Shown: piece after piece, positions 31,697 through 42,352 of the stretch | How positions within the stretch are numbered: the stretch's first letter is position 1 | Layout of the letters: every line of letters begins with the position of its first letter | Virus record (IMG/VR): IMGVR_UViG_3300037502_002379 | Span: 1 to 64,000 of that record | Length of the DNA stretch: 64,000 bases | Strand: one strand, 5' to 3' | Source: a virus | The notes under the pieces: model-generated | The model's database searches: none | The model's input: the letters and a program-made list of their open reading frames with translations, nothing else | What the model was told of the DNA's origin: nothing | Translations under genes and position numbers: made by a program

Positions 31697-33369
31697 TACT
31701 TACGTTTTGCTTGTGGGTATTTCTTTAAAAAATCAGCTAATTTATCTTCGGGGATTTGTCCTTCTTTCCCATTCAATACAACCGTTATCATTTTTGGCTG
31801 CGCTTGCTTTTCAGGTTCGGTTTTGGGTTGTGGTGTTTGCTGCTGCTGAACACTTGGCGGCACTACACCTTGCTTTTCTGTTACAACAAAAGGTTTATCC
31901 ACTTTCGCATTGAACTTAGCAATGTCGCTTTCTGTGGTCTTGTAAATTTTACTGTAATCAATCTTGCCGTCTTTACCCAAAAACTTCTTAATGGCTTCGT
32001 TTTTAGATGCAATTAGTTTGTCTGAATCCTTGCCTTTGCCTTGCAAGTAAACATCTGTTAATTGTTCTGGTGTTGTTGGAATAAACGGACTATCTCTTAA
32101 TTTTCTTCTGTAAGCGTCAATAGTTTCGGTTGTAGCGTATTTCATAATTCCGTCCTTGCCTACGGTAACAAATTCAATCTTGTTTTCCGTAACAATAGGT
32201 TCACCGCTTTTATCTAATTGATTTGCAACAGTACCGTCATCTTGCGGAATTTTTGGTGTGTAGTTGCCTATTGGCGCACCAACTTTCTGCCCTAAATAAA
32301 ATCGCTTTTCTTTTGTTCTTGGGTCAACAAATTGCACACCTGCTAATTCCCTTGAATCTTTTTGGTATATCTTGGTCATTCTTGCCAAAAAGCCCAACGC
32401 ATCTTCCGCTTCTTTTGCGCCTTTAAAATCTTCAAAACGCATTTTATTGCGCAACTTCAATTCTTCTTTATCGGCTTCACTCATTTTAAGTTCTTTATAG
32501 GCTTTCTCATTTGTCTGCCTATTCATAAACTCTTGCATAACATAAAAAGCTGCCATCTCATTAGGGTCTTGAACATCAAACCCCATTGTCTTGGCTTCTT
32601 CCATATCAGATGCAGCTGTGCCATTTTCAATAGCCATCTTGTACACCTTAGTAGCGGAATTTCTTATGTTCTTAGTGTTATCCCTAAATGCTGACCTTGC
32701 AAAAGCCTTTGCTTGGTCTGGTGTTACATTTACCATTTCCGATACTTCATAATCCCTTCCATCTATTTTCTCAATAGAAGGCTTACCAACTTGCCTTTCT
32801 GCAAATGCACCTTTTTCAGTTGTAAATATTTCTCCTACCGCTTCTTGCAATGTAGGCTGTTTCTTTATCTTAAATAGTTCGGGTCTTAATGCGCCTCTTT
32901 GGTCAATAGGTGTTGTGCGAAGTTTTGCTGCCTTAGCCTTTAAATCGTCTATGTCGTCATCTTCTTTGATGCCTTTAAACATTTCATCAAGCGCATCCTT
33001 ATCTTGCTTAGAGGCGTTAAAAATGGTCTTATATTCCATCTCTGCCGCCTTTGCAGCGTCTAATGCTTCTTTGGCTTCTTGTGAGTTTGGTCTTGTTGAT
33101 AAAATTTGATATGCTCTGCTTCTTGCTTTTACGGCATTGTTAAAGGTATTTTTTATCGCTTCTGAATCTTCGGGTAAATAACCCGTATCTGCTTTCAAAT
33201 CACCTATCAACGCTTTGGCTTGTTCGGCTTTGGCTGCTTGTTCTTTTGCGGCACGTAGCTGTTCGCGCTCAATCCTATTAAGCGCGTCTTGTTGGGCTTC
33301 GTAAATCCCTGCGTCATACGGGTCTGCAACGCCTATCCCCGAAGTAGATGAAATATATCCTGCTGCCAT
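31696..33369 (-). CDS. Cargo/internal virion protein (557 aa)
   Basis: 557 residues, highly charged and mostly helical, with Ala/Lys/Glu coiled coils (REQLRAAKEQAAKAEQAKAL). A Pro/Gln-rich linker (PPSVQQQQTPQPKTEPEKQA) precedes the C-terminal VVLNGKEGQIPEDKLADFLK. Start and stop overlap both neighbours. By position between muzzle and the giant protein it is probably packaged and ejected with the DNA. Confidence 0.6.
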   Translation of the reverse strand: MAAGYISSTSGIGVADPYDAGIYEAQQDALNRIEREQLRAAKEQAAKAEQAKALIGDLKADTGYLPEDSEAIKNTFNNAVKARSRAYQILSTRPNSQEAKEALDAAKAAEMEYKTIFNASKQDKDALDEMFKGIKEDDDIDDLKAKAAKLRTTPIDQRGALRPELFKIKKQPTLQEAVGEIFTTEKGAFAERQVGKPSIEKIDGRDYEVSEMVNVTPDQAKAFARSAFRDNTKNIRNSATKVYKMAIENGTAASDMEEAKTMGFDVQDPNEMAAFYVMQEFMNRQTNEKAYKELKMSEADKEELKLRNKMRFEDFKGAKEAEDALGFLARMTKIYQKDSRELAGVQFVDPRTKEKRFYLGQKVGAPIGNYTPKIPQDDGTVANQLDKSGEPIVTENKIEFVTVGKDGIMKYATTETIDAYRRKLRDSPFIPTTPEQLTDVYLQGKGKDSDKLIASKNEAIKKFLGKDGKIDYSKIYKTTESDIAKFNAKVDKPFVVTEKQGVVPPSVQQQQTPQPKTEPEKQAQPKMITVVLNGKEGQIPEDKLADFLKKYPQAKRK

Positions 33370-34361
33370 TATTTTTTATAAAAACTGTTTATTTGATTTA
33401 GAAAATTCGGGTCTTTAAGCATTTTTAAAATTTCATTATCTGTTGCATTTTTATCTGCAATTCCCATTTTTCTAACAAGAAATATATTTGAAATATCTTT
33501 AGTGGATAAAGATTTTGTATCAACTTCCTCGTCCTTAAATACCCTTTTCAAAAAGTCCTCTCGGCTTTCTTTTGGGGTGTATGGCGTATCTTCATCGCTT
33601 GATACTATGTCAATCGGCATTGGTTTAAAATCCTCGCCTTTATCGCTACTACTTGGCAGTACAGAAGATGATTTATTGCCAAATAAGCTAGTGGTCAATG
33701 CAGAAGTAAAAGCATCTCCTTTTGTTGGAATATATCCTTCTTTAGCTTGTTTTTGTTGATTAGAAAAATCTATTGCTGCGCTAATGCCAGCATCTAATCC
33801 ACCGCCTAGCGAAGTTAAAGCTCCCGTTGCTGATTTTAAAAACTGCCCTTCTGCTGCTTCGGTGCGCTTTAATGCGCTATCCTCTAAAGCCATAGCCCTA
33901 CGCTGCAATGCTTCGCGTCTTTCGCGTTGTTCAATTTCCAAATCGCGTTCCTTTTCACCAACTTGCCACAAAGTATTCAATGCTTGCCTTGCGCCTTGTG
34001 TTCTAAACTCTGCATCACGCGCTGCCAACTCTTGCGTTGCCTTGTTTTTAGCACCGATTGTTGAGGCTATTGCCGCACTTGCAACCGCACCGCTTGGGGA
34101 ACTTTGTTGTATCGCTTTTAAGTTGTTTGCTGCGTCTGCATCCAACATCTTTTGTGCTGTGAATGTAGATGCCAAACCTTGTGTAGCCATCATATCAGCA
34201 CCACGCCTTGCTTGCTCAAACTCCTTTCGCAAAGGTGTTTTCTTTATCTGCTTTGATTCTGCAATCAATTCAGAAGCCCTTGCGCGTTGCTTCCCTGCTC
34301 TGTTGGCATCAATACCTAGTTTTAATGCTGATGTTGCTAATCCGAAAATGTTTTGTAGCAT
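33369..34361 (-). CDS. Cargo/internal virion protein (330 aa)
   Basis: 330 residues. An Ala/Arg/Gln-rich amphipathic region (KQRARASELIAESKQIKKTP; REALQRRAMALEDSALKRTE) and a Gly-rich possible membrane-spanning stretch (FLKSATGALTSLGGGLDAG). The -7 TATCTTTG at 34366-34373 lies four bases upstream of the ATG. Probably an ejected protein or part of the ejection channel. Confidence 0.6.
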   Translation of the reverse strand: MLQNIFGLATSALKLGIDANRAGKQRARASELIAESKQIKKTPLRKEFEQARRGADMMATQGLASTFTAQKMLDADAANNLKAIQQSSPSGAVASAAIASTIGAKNKATQELAARDAEFRTQGARQALNTLWQVGEKERDLEIEQRERREALQRRAMALEDSALKRTEAAEGQFLKSATGALTSLGGGLDAGISAAIDFSNQQKQAKEGYIPTKGDAFTSALTTSLFGNKSSSVLPSSSDKGEDFKPMPIDIVSSDEDTPYTPKESREDFLKRVFKDEEVDTKSLSTKDISNIFLVRKMGIADKNATDNEILKMLKDPNFLNQINSFYKK

Positions 34362-34385
34362 AACGCAAAGATATTTAAAGTTTAG

Positions 34386-37300
34386 TTAAAAAGTTATTCT
34401 TTCTGAAACTTGATATGCTGTTACTATTCCTTTCAATGTTTCTAAATCGTTGCCATCGTTGCGCATTTTAACAACAATCATGTTTGACCTCATTGCCCGC
34501 CCGTTGATAATAGGATTAGATACCGCTACCGTATTCAAGTCGCGCTTAAATGAACTGTGCCAATATGCTTCTTTTTTGACAAAACTTGACTTGTCAATTC
34601 TTGACAACTGACCGTTATCATTGCTTATTTCGTATATCGTCCAATTGTTCGTATTAGCAGTATTCAGTATCTCTAAATACATTGCTTGCCATACTTTAGG
34701 CGCAATGTTTTCAGTATTGACAATATACCACAATTCCGATACCGCTTGCACTCCGTAAAAGTTATTGTACGTTGCGCTTCTGTCATGCAGCCATATTCTG
34801 CCCGATACAAACGAAACTATATTGTTACCCGATTGTCCGTATGCTTCGGGCGTGAATGAGTAAAATGTAGTCCATCTGTTTTTAGGCTCAAAGAAAGCAA
34901 TGGTCTTTGCAGGTGTACCGCCTATCAAAGTAAATACCGCTTCGTTTTTGTACTCGTCAAATTGACCTATAATACTTGTTCTGCCAACCAATTCAGATTT
35001 GAACAATGACTTTGCCTTGTAATCGCTTATTGCATTTAGCCCGTCATTAGCCCTTCTCCATACCAATGTCATACGTTGGTCTGCGCCATAAATGTAGCCA
35101 TTCCAAAAGAACACACTCTCTGCGTGTTGCGTTCCCCAATCTTGCATATACGGATTGTCCGTTCCAAAAAACTCCTCTGCCGATGCAACTAAAGACGATG
35201 CTTGTTCCGCGTCTATTAACAACTGACGCTTTAAATAACTCGACACAATCTTCTTGCTATGAATAGATATTAACGTATTTTCTACGGGTACAAGTCTAAA
35301 TAACTCACCATAAGATAGGCTTAACTCTTTTTCGTTTGCAGGTTCAAAGTTTGACAACCCATTGATTTGTGTATTAGGCAAATACAAGTTTGAGTGCTGC
35401 AATAATGTTGGTCTGAATATCTGATTAAGGCTATCCGTTACTAACCCCGTTCTGCCTATATCTTCATCTTCACTTTCGTAAAAGTCTGATATGGTTTTAC
35501 ACTCAAATATATCAACATAGTATTTAGATGCTGACCCTGCTTCAAATACAGGCACTTTGCGGTATCTAAAATAACTATCGCCACCTTCAAATGTTCCACT
35601 TGTAACGCTATGCTGCCCGTTTACTACATCGTAGCACTCACCTATCTCATACCATGTTTCTTCTTCTGTTTCCGCACCTAGCAAGCTGTTGTATATCTCA
35701 ATCATACAGCCGCTTTCTATTTCTACATTAACTCCGTTGTTGCGAAGTATTACGGTCTGTGTTGTGGTTTCATAATTGACAATCTCAAAGTCTATCAGTT
35801 GCTCATAGCGAACCCCGTTCTTATCGGCAACCAATCTTAACCTATCACCTGCATCAAATTCGTATGTAACAAGGCTGCTATTATTCAGTCTGTAATAATC
35901 AACAATATTGGTAATAGATACTTTTATGCTTGTATAGCCACCTGCTTCAAACGAAGTAAGTATTTCAGGCAATTCTGTTGTGCCATCTACATCGTATGAC
36001 GTTAAAGCAAGATACTGAACATCAGAACATATCCACGACAACTGCTTGCCATATATTCTATCCTTTGTTCGCATCCATTGGTATGTGCTTGCAAACGATG
36101 GCGCTGCCGATTGTAATGTCCAACTGATATTTGCTGCTCCATCTTTAAATACACCAATCTGACCGATTGCGTCTAACGGCTCTGTTATGAAAGGTATGTA
36201 AATATCTGCAACGGGTATTACGGTTGTATAGCGTCCTGCTTCATCGCTGTATCGCAACCCAAACCTTTTAAAGCTACCACGCTTTTCGGACTTGGTAATT
36301 ATGTTGCCGCTATCAGTTGCGATAACTGTACCAACATCAAACTTAGCTGTGGGAGAAAACGGAGGCGGTGTAGTTGTGGCGTTAGTACCAAACTCCGTAA
36401 ACTGTATGTTTTCTATTGCACCGTTGTCATAAACAATTGTACAAAAATCAGTACCGCCAAATATCAGATTATCAAAAATTCGGTTGTTGCTGTTGATATA
36501 CCCATTTTGCCATCTGCTACCCCATGCAATTAATCTGAAATTGCCCAAGTTATCTTGCGTTGCTAATCTTCCGTTGGTGTAAACAAGGTTAGCAAATACG
36601 GGTTCTCCGTTTGCATCAACTACTCTACCCGTAATTACACTTGAACAAGTAAGCCTTGCCAATGTGTTGGTTACGGGTATAATTAAGTCATTGAAATCAT
36701 CGCTAATAAATATGGTGTTATTCCATATCGTTGCAGAAGAAGCAGAATAAGGAGTAAGTGTTCCATTTTTTAAAGCCCACAAAGCCGATGTTTGCGTATC
36801 TCTGTAAATAACATCTCCACCCTGCCTAAGTGCTGTTGGTGCGTTTGGCGTTGCGCTTACTTGGTCTGCTAAAATTCTAATGGATTGCGTATCGTAATCG
36901 CTTGTAAAGAAGTATCCGTTATGGTCTGTAACGCATCTATTGTATTCAATATTTGGTGCGCTATCAAATGTAACAAGCGACCTTTCAACAGATATTGCCG
37001 ATTGCAAATCTTCTACACCAACTGCTCCGTTTGCATCGTATAGGTATCCCGTTGCAACTTTAAAATACCCATCTCCGCTATTATTGGGCAATTGCCGCCA
37101 AAGCACCATGTCTTGCACAACAAACTCTCCAATGTAAACATCTGAATTTGTTACTTCTACAACTATTTCGCCAACACCTCCTTTCCATGCACCACCAATG
37201 GGGCTATCATCTACTCCGTAAACATTGGTTGATGTCTGCTGATAGCTTCTACCTGACCTTAAATCATATATGCCACCTTTGCCCAATACATCGCCAAAAC

Positions 37301-39221
37301 TGCACCAATGCGAAGCAAGCCTTATGACGTGCCTTCCTGCGGGCAACTCCAACTCAAAAAAACTAAGCAGGTCTAAATCTTGGTCAGAAGGATTGGCTAT
37401 TTTATCTTGCAAAAAATCTCTATACCTATCCCTGCCTGCCGTAGATGAAAAGTCAATAATGCCGTTATCAAGCTGCGACAACTGCGCCCTGCTTATTTGT
37501 TTCGACACCGCAAATGTGTCTGTACCTGCTGCGTAAGCAACAAACCCTCCTTCTGGCAAGTATTGCTGCATGATAACAGCAACTTGTGTTGGGCTTAAAG
37601 TTTGTGTGCCTGGATTGTTTTCTATGTAAATATCACCACCTGCAACAATTACTCCACCAAACATAGGAATATTGCTTTGTGGGTCTTCGGGGTCATCCTC
37701 GTTTATCGTGGCGTTCTGTATCTGCCAAATCGGAGCGTTTGCTTTTGACGAAGGGTTTATTGTTTTTGACATTCCAAATGTAACGGCAGGACTATTCATT
37801 AAGGTTGGCTGATAAATTCTTACACCGCCCGTTACCTTATACAATTTCTTTTTTTCTAAATCATCAACATTAACTGTCAAGTTAGCATCAACACAATCGG
37901 GTGCGTCATACCCTTGCAATGCGCCACCCGTTACCAATCTGCCTTGTGTAAATGTTAAAGCATTAGCCTTGCGCGGAACGTTGTCAAACGGCACACTAAC
38001 CAAACTATCCGATACGGCTGCGGTTATTTGGTCGTTGTAAAAGTCATATTCGGCTGATACATTAACACCGTCTGTTGTATAAAAATCGCATGGTTCAAGA
38101 GTTACCACATCGCGCCACAATCCTTCGTTTCCTATACGATACAGCACCCGTACTGATTTTAACACTACCCAATTATTTGTGTTAATAACATCTGAATTGT
38201 TAAAATCAACTTTGATGTAATTAAACAACTCGTAGTTTTGGTCGTTGCAGCTAATGTTGTTCAGCCCGATATTGCTGATAGGCGACAACTTACTTTCTTC
38301 GTTATTGTCATAGATATACTGCAACCTAAATTGCCATACGTTGTTTTTAACAAAGTTAGATTGCCTTTCGCTGTCTTTACGCCATTCGTAGGTCGGCTGA
38401 AATGCAGGTATCCACTTAATTAAATCAAAGTATCTGTCAATCAAATTCAGCCCGTACCAATTATCTGCAACTACTTTATAGTTGCTGTTACCTGCAAAAT
38501 CAAAATAGACTTGATTAGTTCCCGTTTCGGTAACATTCAAATCGCATCCGCAACTTTCGGCTGTCAGATAGTTTTGTGAAGCATTGATGTCGTTGGCTAT
38601 TTGCTCAAATGCTTGTTCGCGTGTCAAGTTACCAACAAATGAGAACACCCCTGCAAACACTTGGTTGCCGTCCATATCGTATATGTTCCAACCCCATGAC
38701 TGAAACGGCTGCACATAGTTCTTAGGAAGATATACTTTCCATGATTTTTGCTTTTCGGTAATGTTGCCTTTAACCACGTTTATCATACGCGGCTTTACGC
38801 TGTCTGTCCAATACAGCAACTTAGCATCTACCAACTCTACACCCGTAATGTGTTCTTCATCGCTCCAGCCGAAATCGAATGTGATTATCTCTTGTATCGT
38901 TCCGTACGGATAGGCATTGCTTGTTTTACTTGGATAGTAGCGCAGTATCTTATGCTGCCCTTGACTGTTATAGACAAAGTATATGGTTGTGTTTTCGCCT
39001 CTGTCAAAATATGTTCCTATGCACTTGTTAATACCGCTTGGCAAAGTGTAGTTATCAATCAGCACATTGCCTTTGATATTGGTAACAACACCAAACTGCT
39101 TTTCATATCCTACGCTGTTGCTTATGTTAAGCGCATATCTGTAATCTTCGGGCGCTAATAGTCTGTTTTCGCTGTCGCTGTCTATGCCACCAATAGGACG
39201 ATTTTCGGTTTGTTTGTGCAT
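34386..39221 (-). CDS. Tail tube/muzzle-like protein (1611 aa)
   Basis: 1611 residues, beta-rich. The N-terminus ENRPIGGIDSDSENRLLAPE, then DYRYALNISNSVG and GVVTNIKGN, resembles the large muzzle/tail-stabilising proteins of crAss-like phages. A middle segment (GRVVDANGEPVFANLVYTNG) looks like a carboxypeptidase-regulatory-like beta domain. It should form the short tail below the portal rings. The -7 TAACTTTG at 39227-39234 is six bases before the ATG. Confidence 0.7.
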   Translation of the reverse strand: MHKQTENRPIGGIDSDSENRLLAPEDYRYALNISNSVGYEKQFGVVTNIKGNVLIDNYTLPSGINKCIGTYFDRGENTTIYFVYNSQGQHKILRYYPSKTSNAYPYGTIQEIITFDFGWSDEEHITGVELVDAKLLYWTDSVKPRMINVVKGNITEKQKSWKVYLPKNYVQPFQSWGWNIYDMDGNQVFAGVFSFVGNLTREQAFEQIANDINASQNYLTAESCGCDLNVTETGTNQVYFDFAGNSNYKVVADNWYGLNLIDRYFDLIKWIPAFQPTYEWRKDSERQSNFVKNNVWQFRLQYIYDNNEESKLSPISNIGLNNISCNDQNYELFNYIKVDFNNSDVINTNNWVVLKSVRVLYRIGNEGLWRDVVTLEPCDFYTTDGVNVSAEYDFYNDQITAAVSDSLVSVPFDNVPRKANALTFTQGRLVTGGALQGYDAPDCVDANLTVNVDDLEKKKLYKVTGGVRIYQPTLMNSPAVTFGMSKTINPSSKANAPIWQIQNATINEDDPEDPQSNIPMFGGVIVAGGDIYIENNPGTQTLSPTQVAVIMQQYLPEGGFVAYAAGTDTFAVSKQISRAQLSQLDNGIIDFSSTAGRDRYRDFLQDKIANPSDQDLDLLSFFELELPAGRHVIRLASHWCSFGDVLGKGGIYDLRSGRSYQQTSTNVYGVDDSPIGGAWKGGVGEIVVEVTNSDVYIGEFVVQDMVLWRQLPNNSGDGYFKVATGYLYDANGAVGVEDLQSAISVERSLVTFDSAPNIEYNRCVTDHNGYFFTSDYDTQSIRILADQVSATPNAPTALRQGGDVIYRDTQTSALWALKNGTLTPYSASSATIWNNTIFISDDFNDLIIPVTNTLARLTCSSVITGRVVDANGEPVFANLVYTNGRLATQDNLGNFRLIAWGSRWQNGYINSNNRIFDNLIFGGTDFCTIVYDNGAIENIQFTEFGTNATTTPPPFSPTAKFDVGTVIATDSGNIITKSEKRGSFKRFGLRYSDEAGRYTTVIPVADIYIPFITEPLDAIGQIGVFKDGAANISWTLQSAAPSFASTYQWMRTKDRIYGKQLSWICSDVQYLALTSYDVDGTTELPEILTSFEAGGYTSIKVSITNIVDYYRLNNSSLVTYEFDAGDRLRLVADKNGVRYEQLIDFEIVNYETTTQTVILRNNGVNVEIESGCMIEIYNSLLGAETEEETWYEIGECYDVVNGQHSVTSGTFEGGDSYFRYRKVPVFEAGSASKYYVDIFECKTISDFYESEDEDIGRTGLVTDSLNQIFRPTLLQHSNLYLPNTQINGLSNFEPANEKELSLSYGELFRLVPVENTLISIHSKKIVSSYLKRQLLIDAEQASSLVASAEEFFGTDNPYMQDWGTQHAESVFFWNGYIYGADQRMTLVWRRANDGLNAISDYKAKSLFKSELVGRTSIIGQFDEYKNEAVFTLIGGTPAKTIAFFEPKNRWTTFYSFTPEAYGQSGNNIVSFVSGRIWLHDRSATYNNFYGVQAVSELWYIVNTENIAPKVWQAMYLEILNTANTNNWTIYEISNDNGQLSRIDKSSFVKKEAYWHSSFKRDLNTVAVSNPIINGRAMRSNMIVVKMRNDGNDLETLKGIVTAYQVSERITF

Positions 39222-39255
39222 GGCAGCAAAGTTAAAAAATGTGAATGACTATATT

Positions 39256-40047
39256 CTATCTTTTTGGCGATTGGCTGAATGTTGCCAAATATGTTTGTTT
39301 CCAATCAAATGCGGTCATGGCTGCACTTCTTGCTCTAAAGCCTTTTAACGCTTGCGTGTAGTCTTGGTAGTATGGTTGCAAACTCAAACGTGTTGATAGG
39401 TTCGGGTTGTGTTTTTGTGCGCGGTAATGTACTGCGGCTTGCAATACGGGGATTGCACTTTCGGGTACTAATGTGCTATCGCCTTCCAATCCATCACTTT
39501 GATATTCCATGATAACTTGTTGGCTTCTTATCCAACTGTCAAAGGCTATAATACGCTGCTTTAAATCAATTTTAAAGCCCCCACGATATACATTACCACC
39601 GTAGCCGTAAAAGCCTCCGTAAAACGTACCGTCAAGCCATGTAGGATAGCTGTACCACCACAAGCCCCAACCAAAACCACCTGCATTGTCTAAGTTGCCA
39701 TTGCAGCCACATAGCATTTCTTGTTGTGCTTGCTGCGAAGGACAATCGCACCCTGCACTGTTTAAATTGATATTTCCTAAAATACGTTCGTTATATGATA
39801 GGTTCATAAACACTCCGTTGCAATTCACACCGACCTTAATAAAGTCAATGTAATCATCAGGCAGATACGCAATGTTGTTTTCGTTTATTTCAAGTATGGT
39901 AGTTGTGTTGCTGATAGGTAGCAATCCCGATAAACGTAGCTGTCTGTATTCGTCAATAGCATACTTGACAAACTTGCGGTACAGCGACATATCCTCTGCG
40001 CCTATATCCGCTAAACACGATTTTGCTATGTATCCTATGTTCTTCAT
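39256..40047 (-). CDS. Head-tail connector/ring protein (263 aa)
   Basis: 263 residues. An N-terminal helical part (MSLYRKFVKYAIDEYRQLRL) is followed by a Gly/Tyr-rich insertion (NAGGFGWGLWWYSYPTWLDG; YGGFYGYGGNVYRGGF). Position immediately upstream of the muzzle gene suggests a ring protein of the tail. It shares a base with the next gene, so translation is coupled. Confidence 0.6.
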   Translation of the reverse strand: MKNIGYIAKSCLADIGAEDMSLYRKFVKYAIDEYRQLRLSGLLPISNTTTILEINENNIAYLPDDYIDFIKVGVNCNGVFMNLSYNERILGNINLNSAGCDCPSQQAQQEMLCGCNGNLDNAGGFGWGLWWYSYPTWLDGTFYGGFYGYGGNVYRGGFKIDLKQRIIAFDSWIRSQQVIMEYQSDGLEGDSTLVPESAIPVLQAAVHYRAQKHNPNLSTRLSLQPYYQDYTQALKGFRARSAAMTAFDWKQTYLATFSQSPKR

Positions 40048-40637
40048 TAGCTTATGCTTTGTCTGCCGTCATTTGTTTTATCTTCCGCTATCTGCCCACC
40101 TAACAACAACTGCGAAACACGCCTTACCAATTCAGCCGTTTGCTCGTTTGATAATGGCAATCTGTCTGTATCGCTCATACCATTAATAGACGGTATCGCT
40201 ACCACCAATACTTCGCTCACAAACCACTCCAAATTCAAAAAGTACATTCTGTTGTTTTCTATCCAATATGTAGGCTGACTTACATTGCCTGCTTCCAAAT
40301 CGGAATAGATACCAACATCCCCTGCCTTAGCCATAAAAAACGGATTAAAGCGGTCTTGTGTCTTACTAACCGATATTAAACTGTTAGAGGATTGTACGCT
40401 TTCTAATGCGTTTTCTAATGGTATATATTTCAGATTAAGTGTGGCATCTTTCTTAACGGCAACAATAGACGATATGGCAAAGTCTGATTTGCTGTAACCT
40501 GCCTTTGTCCATTCAAGCATCAATTCACCAAAAACAGTATCGCACGTCCACGCTATCTGCTGTGGCTGAAACTTTCTGTCTTGGGAGTTTTGCCCTAAAT
40601 TCAATAAGATACCATCAACTATTTCGTACTTTGTCAT
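40047..40637 (-). CDS. Head-tail connector protein (196 aa)
   Basis: 196 residues. MTKYEIVDGILLNLGQNSQD, then IAWTCDTVFGELMLEWTKAG, recalls connector proteins of crAss-like phages in this position. Mixed alpha/beta, no enzymatic motif. It overlaps both neighbours by one base (stop/start sharing). Confidence 0.55.
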   Translation of the reverse strand: MTKYEIVDGILLNLGQNSQDRKFQPQQIAWTCDTVFGELMLEWTKAGYSKSDFAISSIVAVKKDATLNLKYIPLENALESVQSSNSLISVSKTQDRFNPFFMAKAGDVGIYSDLEAGNVSQPTYWIENNRMYFLNLEWFVSEVLVVAIPSINGMSDTDRLPLSNEQTAELVRRVSQLLLGGQIAEDKTNDGRQSIS

Positions 40638-41353
40638 TAGTTGCCTTGTGTTCTTCTTTGTTCAACCATCTGATATAGCATTTCTTCGCGTATGTTAATG
40701 CTCAAATACTTCAACACCCGTATGCAGAAATCTACAAACATGGTATCTGGAAACTCTATATCAACACTTGTATTCGGGTCGTAAATGGCTTGGTCGCCTT
40801 GCATGGTATATCCCCAAACGGGTGTAATAGGGTATCGCACATAAGTCAATTCGCCAACACTAATATCTTCGGGAAAAGCCTTGATACCATACGAATAAAA
40901 CGCCATAATCGGGTATCGGTATGATGGTCGCAGCACTGTGTTGTTTAACCTAACGCTTAACTCCGCATCGGTTACATATTCAAAAGTAGTTACTTCCTTA
41001 ATGTTGGTTGCGGGCTTTTTGCACTTTGCGCTTTTGCTTTCGGTGTAAAGAAACCGCATTGACGAAAATGCCGCATAATCATTAGGAATAGGAAAGTAAC
41101 CATCATTATTTGTTGTCAGTTTTTGTTTGACGATAAATTTACGCAAATCGTCTGTTATCTTTTGCGTAATCTGATAGGTTACTCTAGGCTGCGGATTGCC
41201 AACTTGGTATTCTTCGGGCAGTCCAATACGCTCTTTAAGCAAGTCATAATTGACCGCTTTGCATGATACGTTAAATTCATCGGGGCTAATACTGCCACTC
41301 TGACTTTTGTTTCCCAAATACATTATGAACTCAAAAACATCATTAATGTTCAT
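40637..41353 (-). CDS. Head-tail connector/portal-adjacent protein (238 aa)
   Basis: 238 residues. FEFIMYLGNKSQSGSISPDE, then NVSCKAVNYDLLKERIGLP, is a layout seen in the first connector gene of crAss-like clusters. A TAATTTTG -7 element (41358-41365) ends four bases before the ATG, so this gene starts the connector/muzzle transcript. A homing endonuclease gene on the other strand lies directly upstream. Confidence 0.55.
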   Translation of the reverse strand: MNINDVFEFIMYLGNKSQSGSISPDEFNVSCKAVNYDLLKERIGLPEEYQVGNPQPRVTYQITQKITDDLRKFIVKQKLTTNNDGYFPIPNDYAAFSSMRFLYTESKSAKCKKPATNIKEVTTFEYVTDAELSVRLNNTVLRPSYRYPIMAFYSYGIKAFPEDISVGELTYVRYPITPVWGYTMQGDQAIYDPNTSVDIEFPDTMFVDFCIRVLKYLSINIREEMLYQMVEQRRTQGN

Positions 41354-41414
41354 TGCGCAAAATTAATTAATTTTTTTATTCTAAATTTTTTATATTTGTT
41401 TCAAATTGTAGTCA

Positions 41415-42332
41415 ATGCGAAGATATACTGAAGAGCAAATTAACAGTAGTGAAGTTTGCAATATGTACAAAAAAGGATTTACATCTAGGCAAATAGCTAA
41501 ACATTTTAATTGTGACAAAGGGTGTATTTTAAAAAGATTAAAAGAAAATAATATTACGGCAAGAGGAAATGAATTAGCTAACAGAAAGCATTTTTTTAAT
41601 TACAGATACTTAGAAAAAATTGATTCCGAAGAAAAGGCTTACATTCTTGGATTTATAATGGCTGACGGTTGTGTTGATAGGCTAATGACAAGATTGATTA
41701 TAAATTTAGCTCATATAGATATTGACGTGCTAAAATTTATATCAAAGTGTTTTTCTTATGATAGCTCTTTGGTTTTTAAAAAATCAGTCTTAAACAGAAT
41801 GCCGCAATATTCGTTAAGTTTAAATAGCAAAGAGTTATGTATTGATTTGAAAAATCATGGAGTTTTGCCTATGAAATCATATAATGCAACCTATCCCAAA
41901 ACAATACCTAAACATCTAAACAAAGATTTTATAAGTGGGCTGTTTGATGGCGATGGTAGCGTTTCTCACAATCCATCTAAAAAAACAACTAATTGCTCTA
42001 TTGCTGGAACTCCTGAAATAATTATAGAATGTCAAAAAATATTATTAGAACAATATAACTTTTCAACATCTATTGAATATAAAAAAACAAAAAATTCTAC
42101 AACTGCTATTTTAAGATTTGGTGGAAGAAGAAAATCTTTAGTGTTTTATGAAACTATTTACAAAAGCCAATTTTTTAGATTAACAAGGAAAAACGATAAG
42201 TTTATACAATCTATGAGTGCAGATGTAAACCCGTATGGAATAAAAAAATGTAAGATTTGCGATTTAAAACACGAATCAAAAGGTTATTGTAGAAAGCATT
42301 TATATCAATACCAAAAAAGCATTCGCAAATAA
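41415..42332 (+). CDS. LAGLIDADG homing endonuclease with HTH and zinc knuckle
   Basis: 305 residues, on the opposite strand to all surrounding virion genes. Residues 5-45 form a helix-turn-helix (RQIAKHFNCDKGCILKRLKE). Two LAGLIDADG motifs at 75-85 (KAYILGFIMAD) and 171-181 (DFISGLFDGDG) carry the catalytic acids, making a monomeric enzyme. The C-terminus KCKICDLKHESKGYCRKHLY is a Cys/His zinc knuckle. It is free-standing rather than inside an intron. It would cut a homologous phage lacking the gene and so spread itself. Confidence 0.85.
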   Translation: MRRYTEEQINSSEVCNMYKKGFTSRQIAKHFNCDKGCILKRLKENNITARGNELANRKHFFNYRYLEKIDSEEKAYILGFIMADGCVDRLMTRLIINLAHIDIDVLKFISKCFSYDSSLVFKKSVLNRMPQYSLSLNSKELCIDLKNHGVLPMKSYNATYPKTIPKHLNKDFISGLFDGDGSVSHNPSKKTTNCSIAGTPEIIIECQKILLEQYNFSTSIEYKKTKNSTTAILRFGGRRKSLVFYETIYKSQFFRLTRKNDKFIQSMSADVNPYGIKKCKICDLKHESKGYCRKHLYQYQKSIRK

Positions 42333-42352
42333 AAATACCTCGTTTATGTTCA

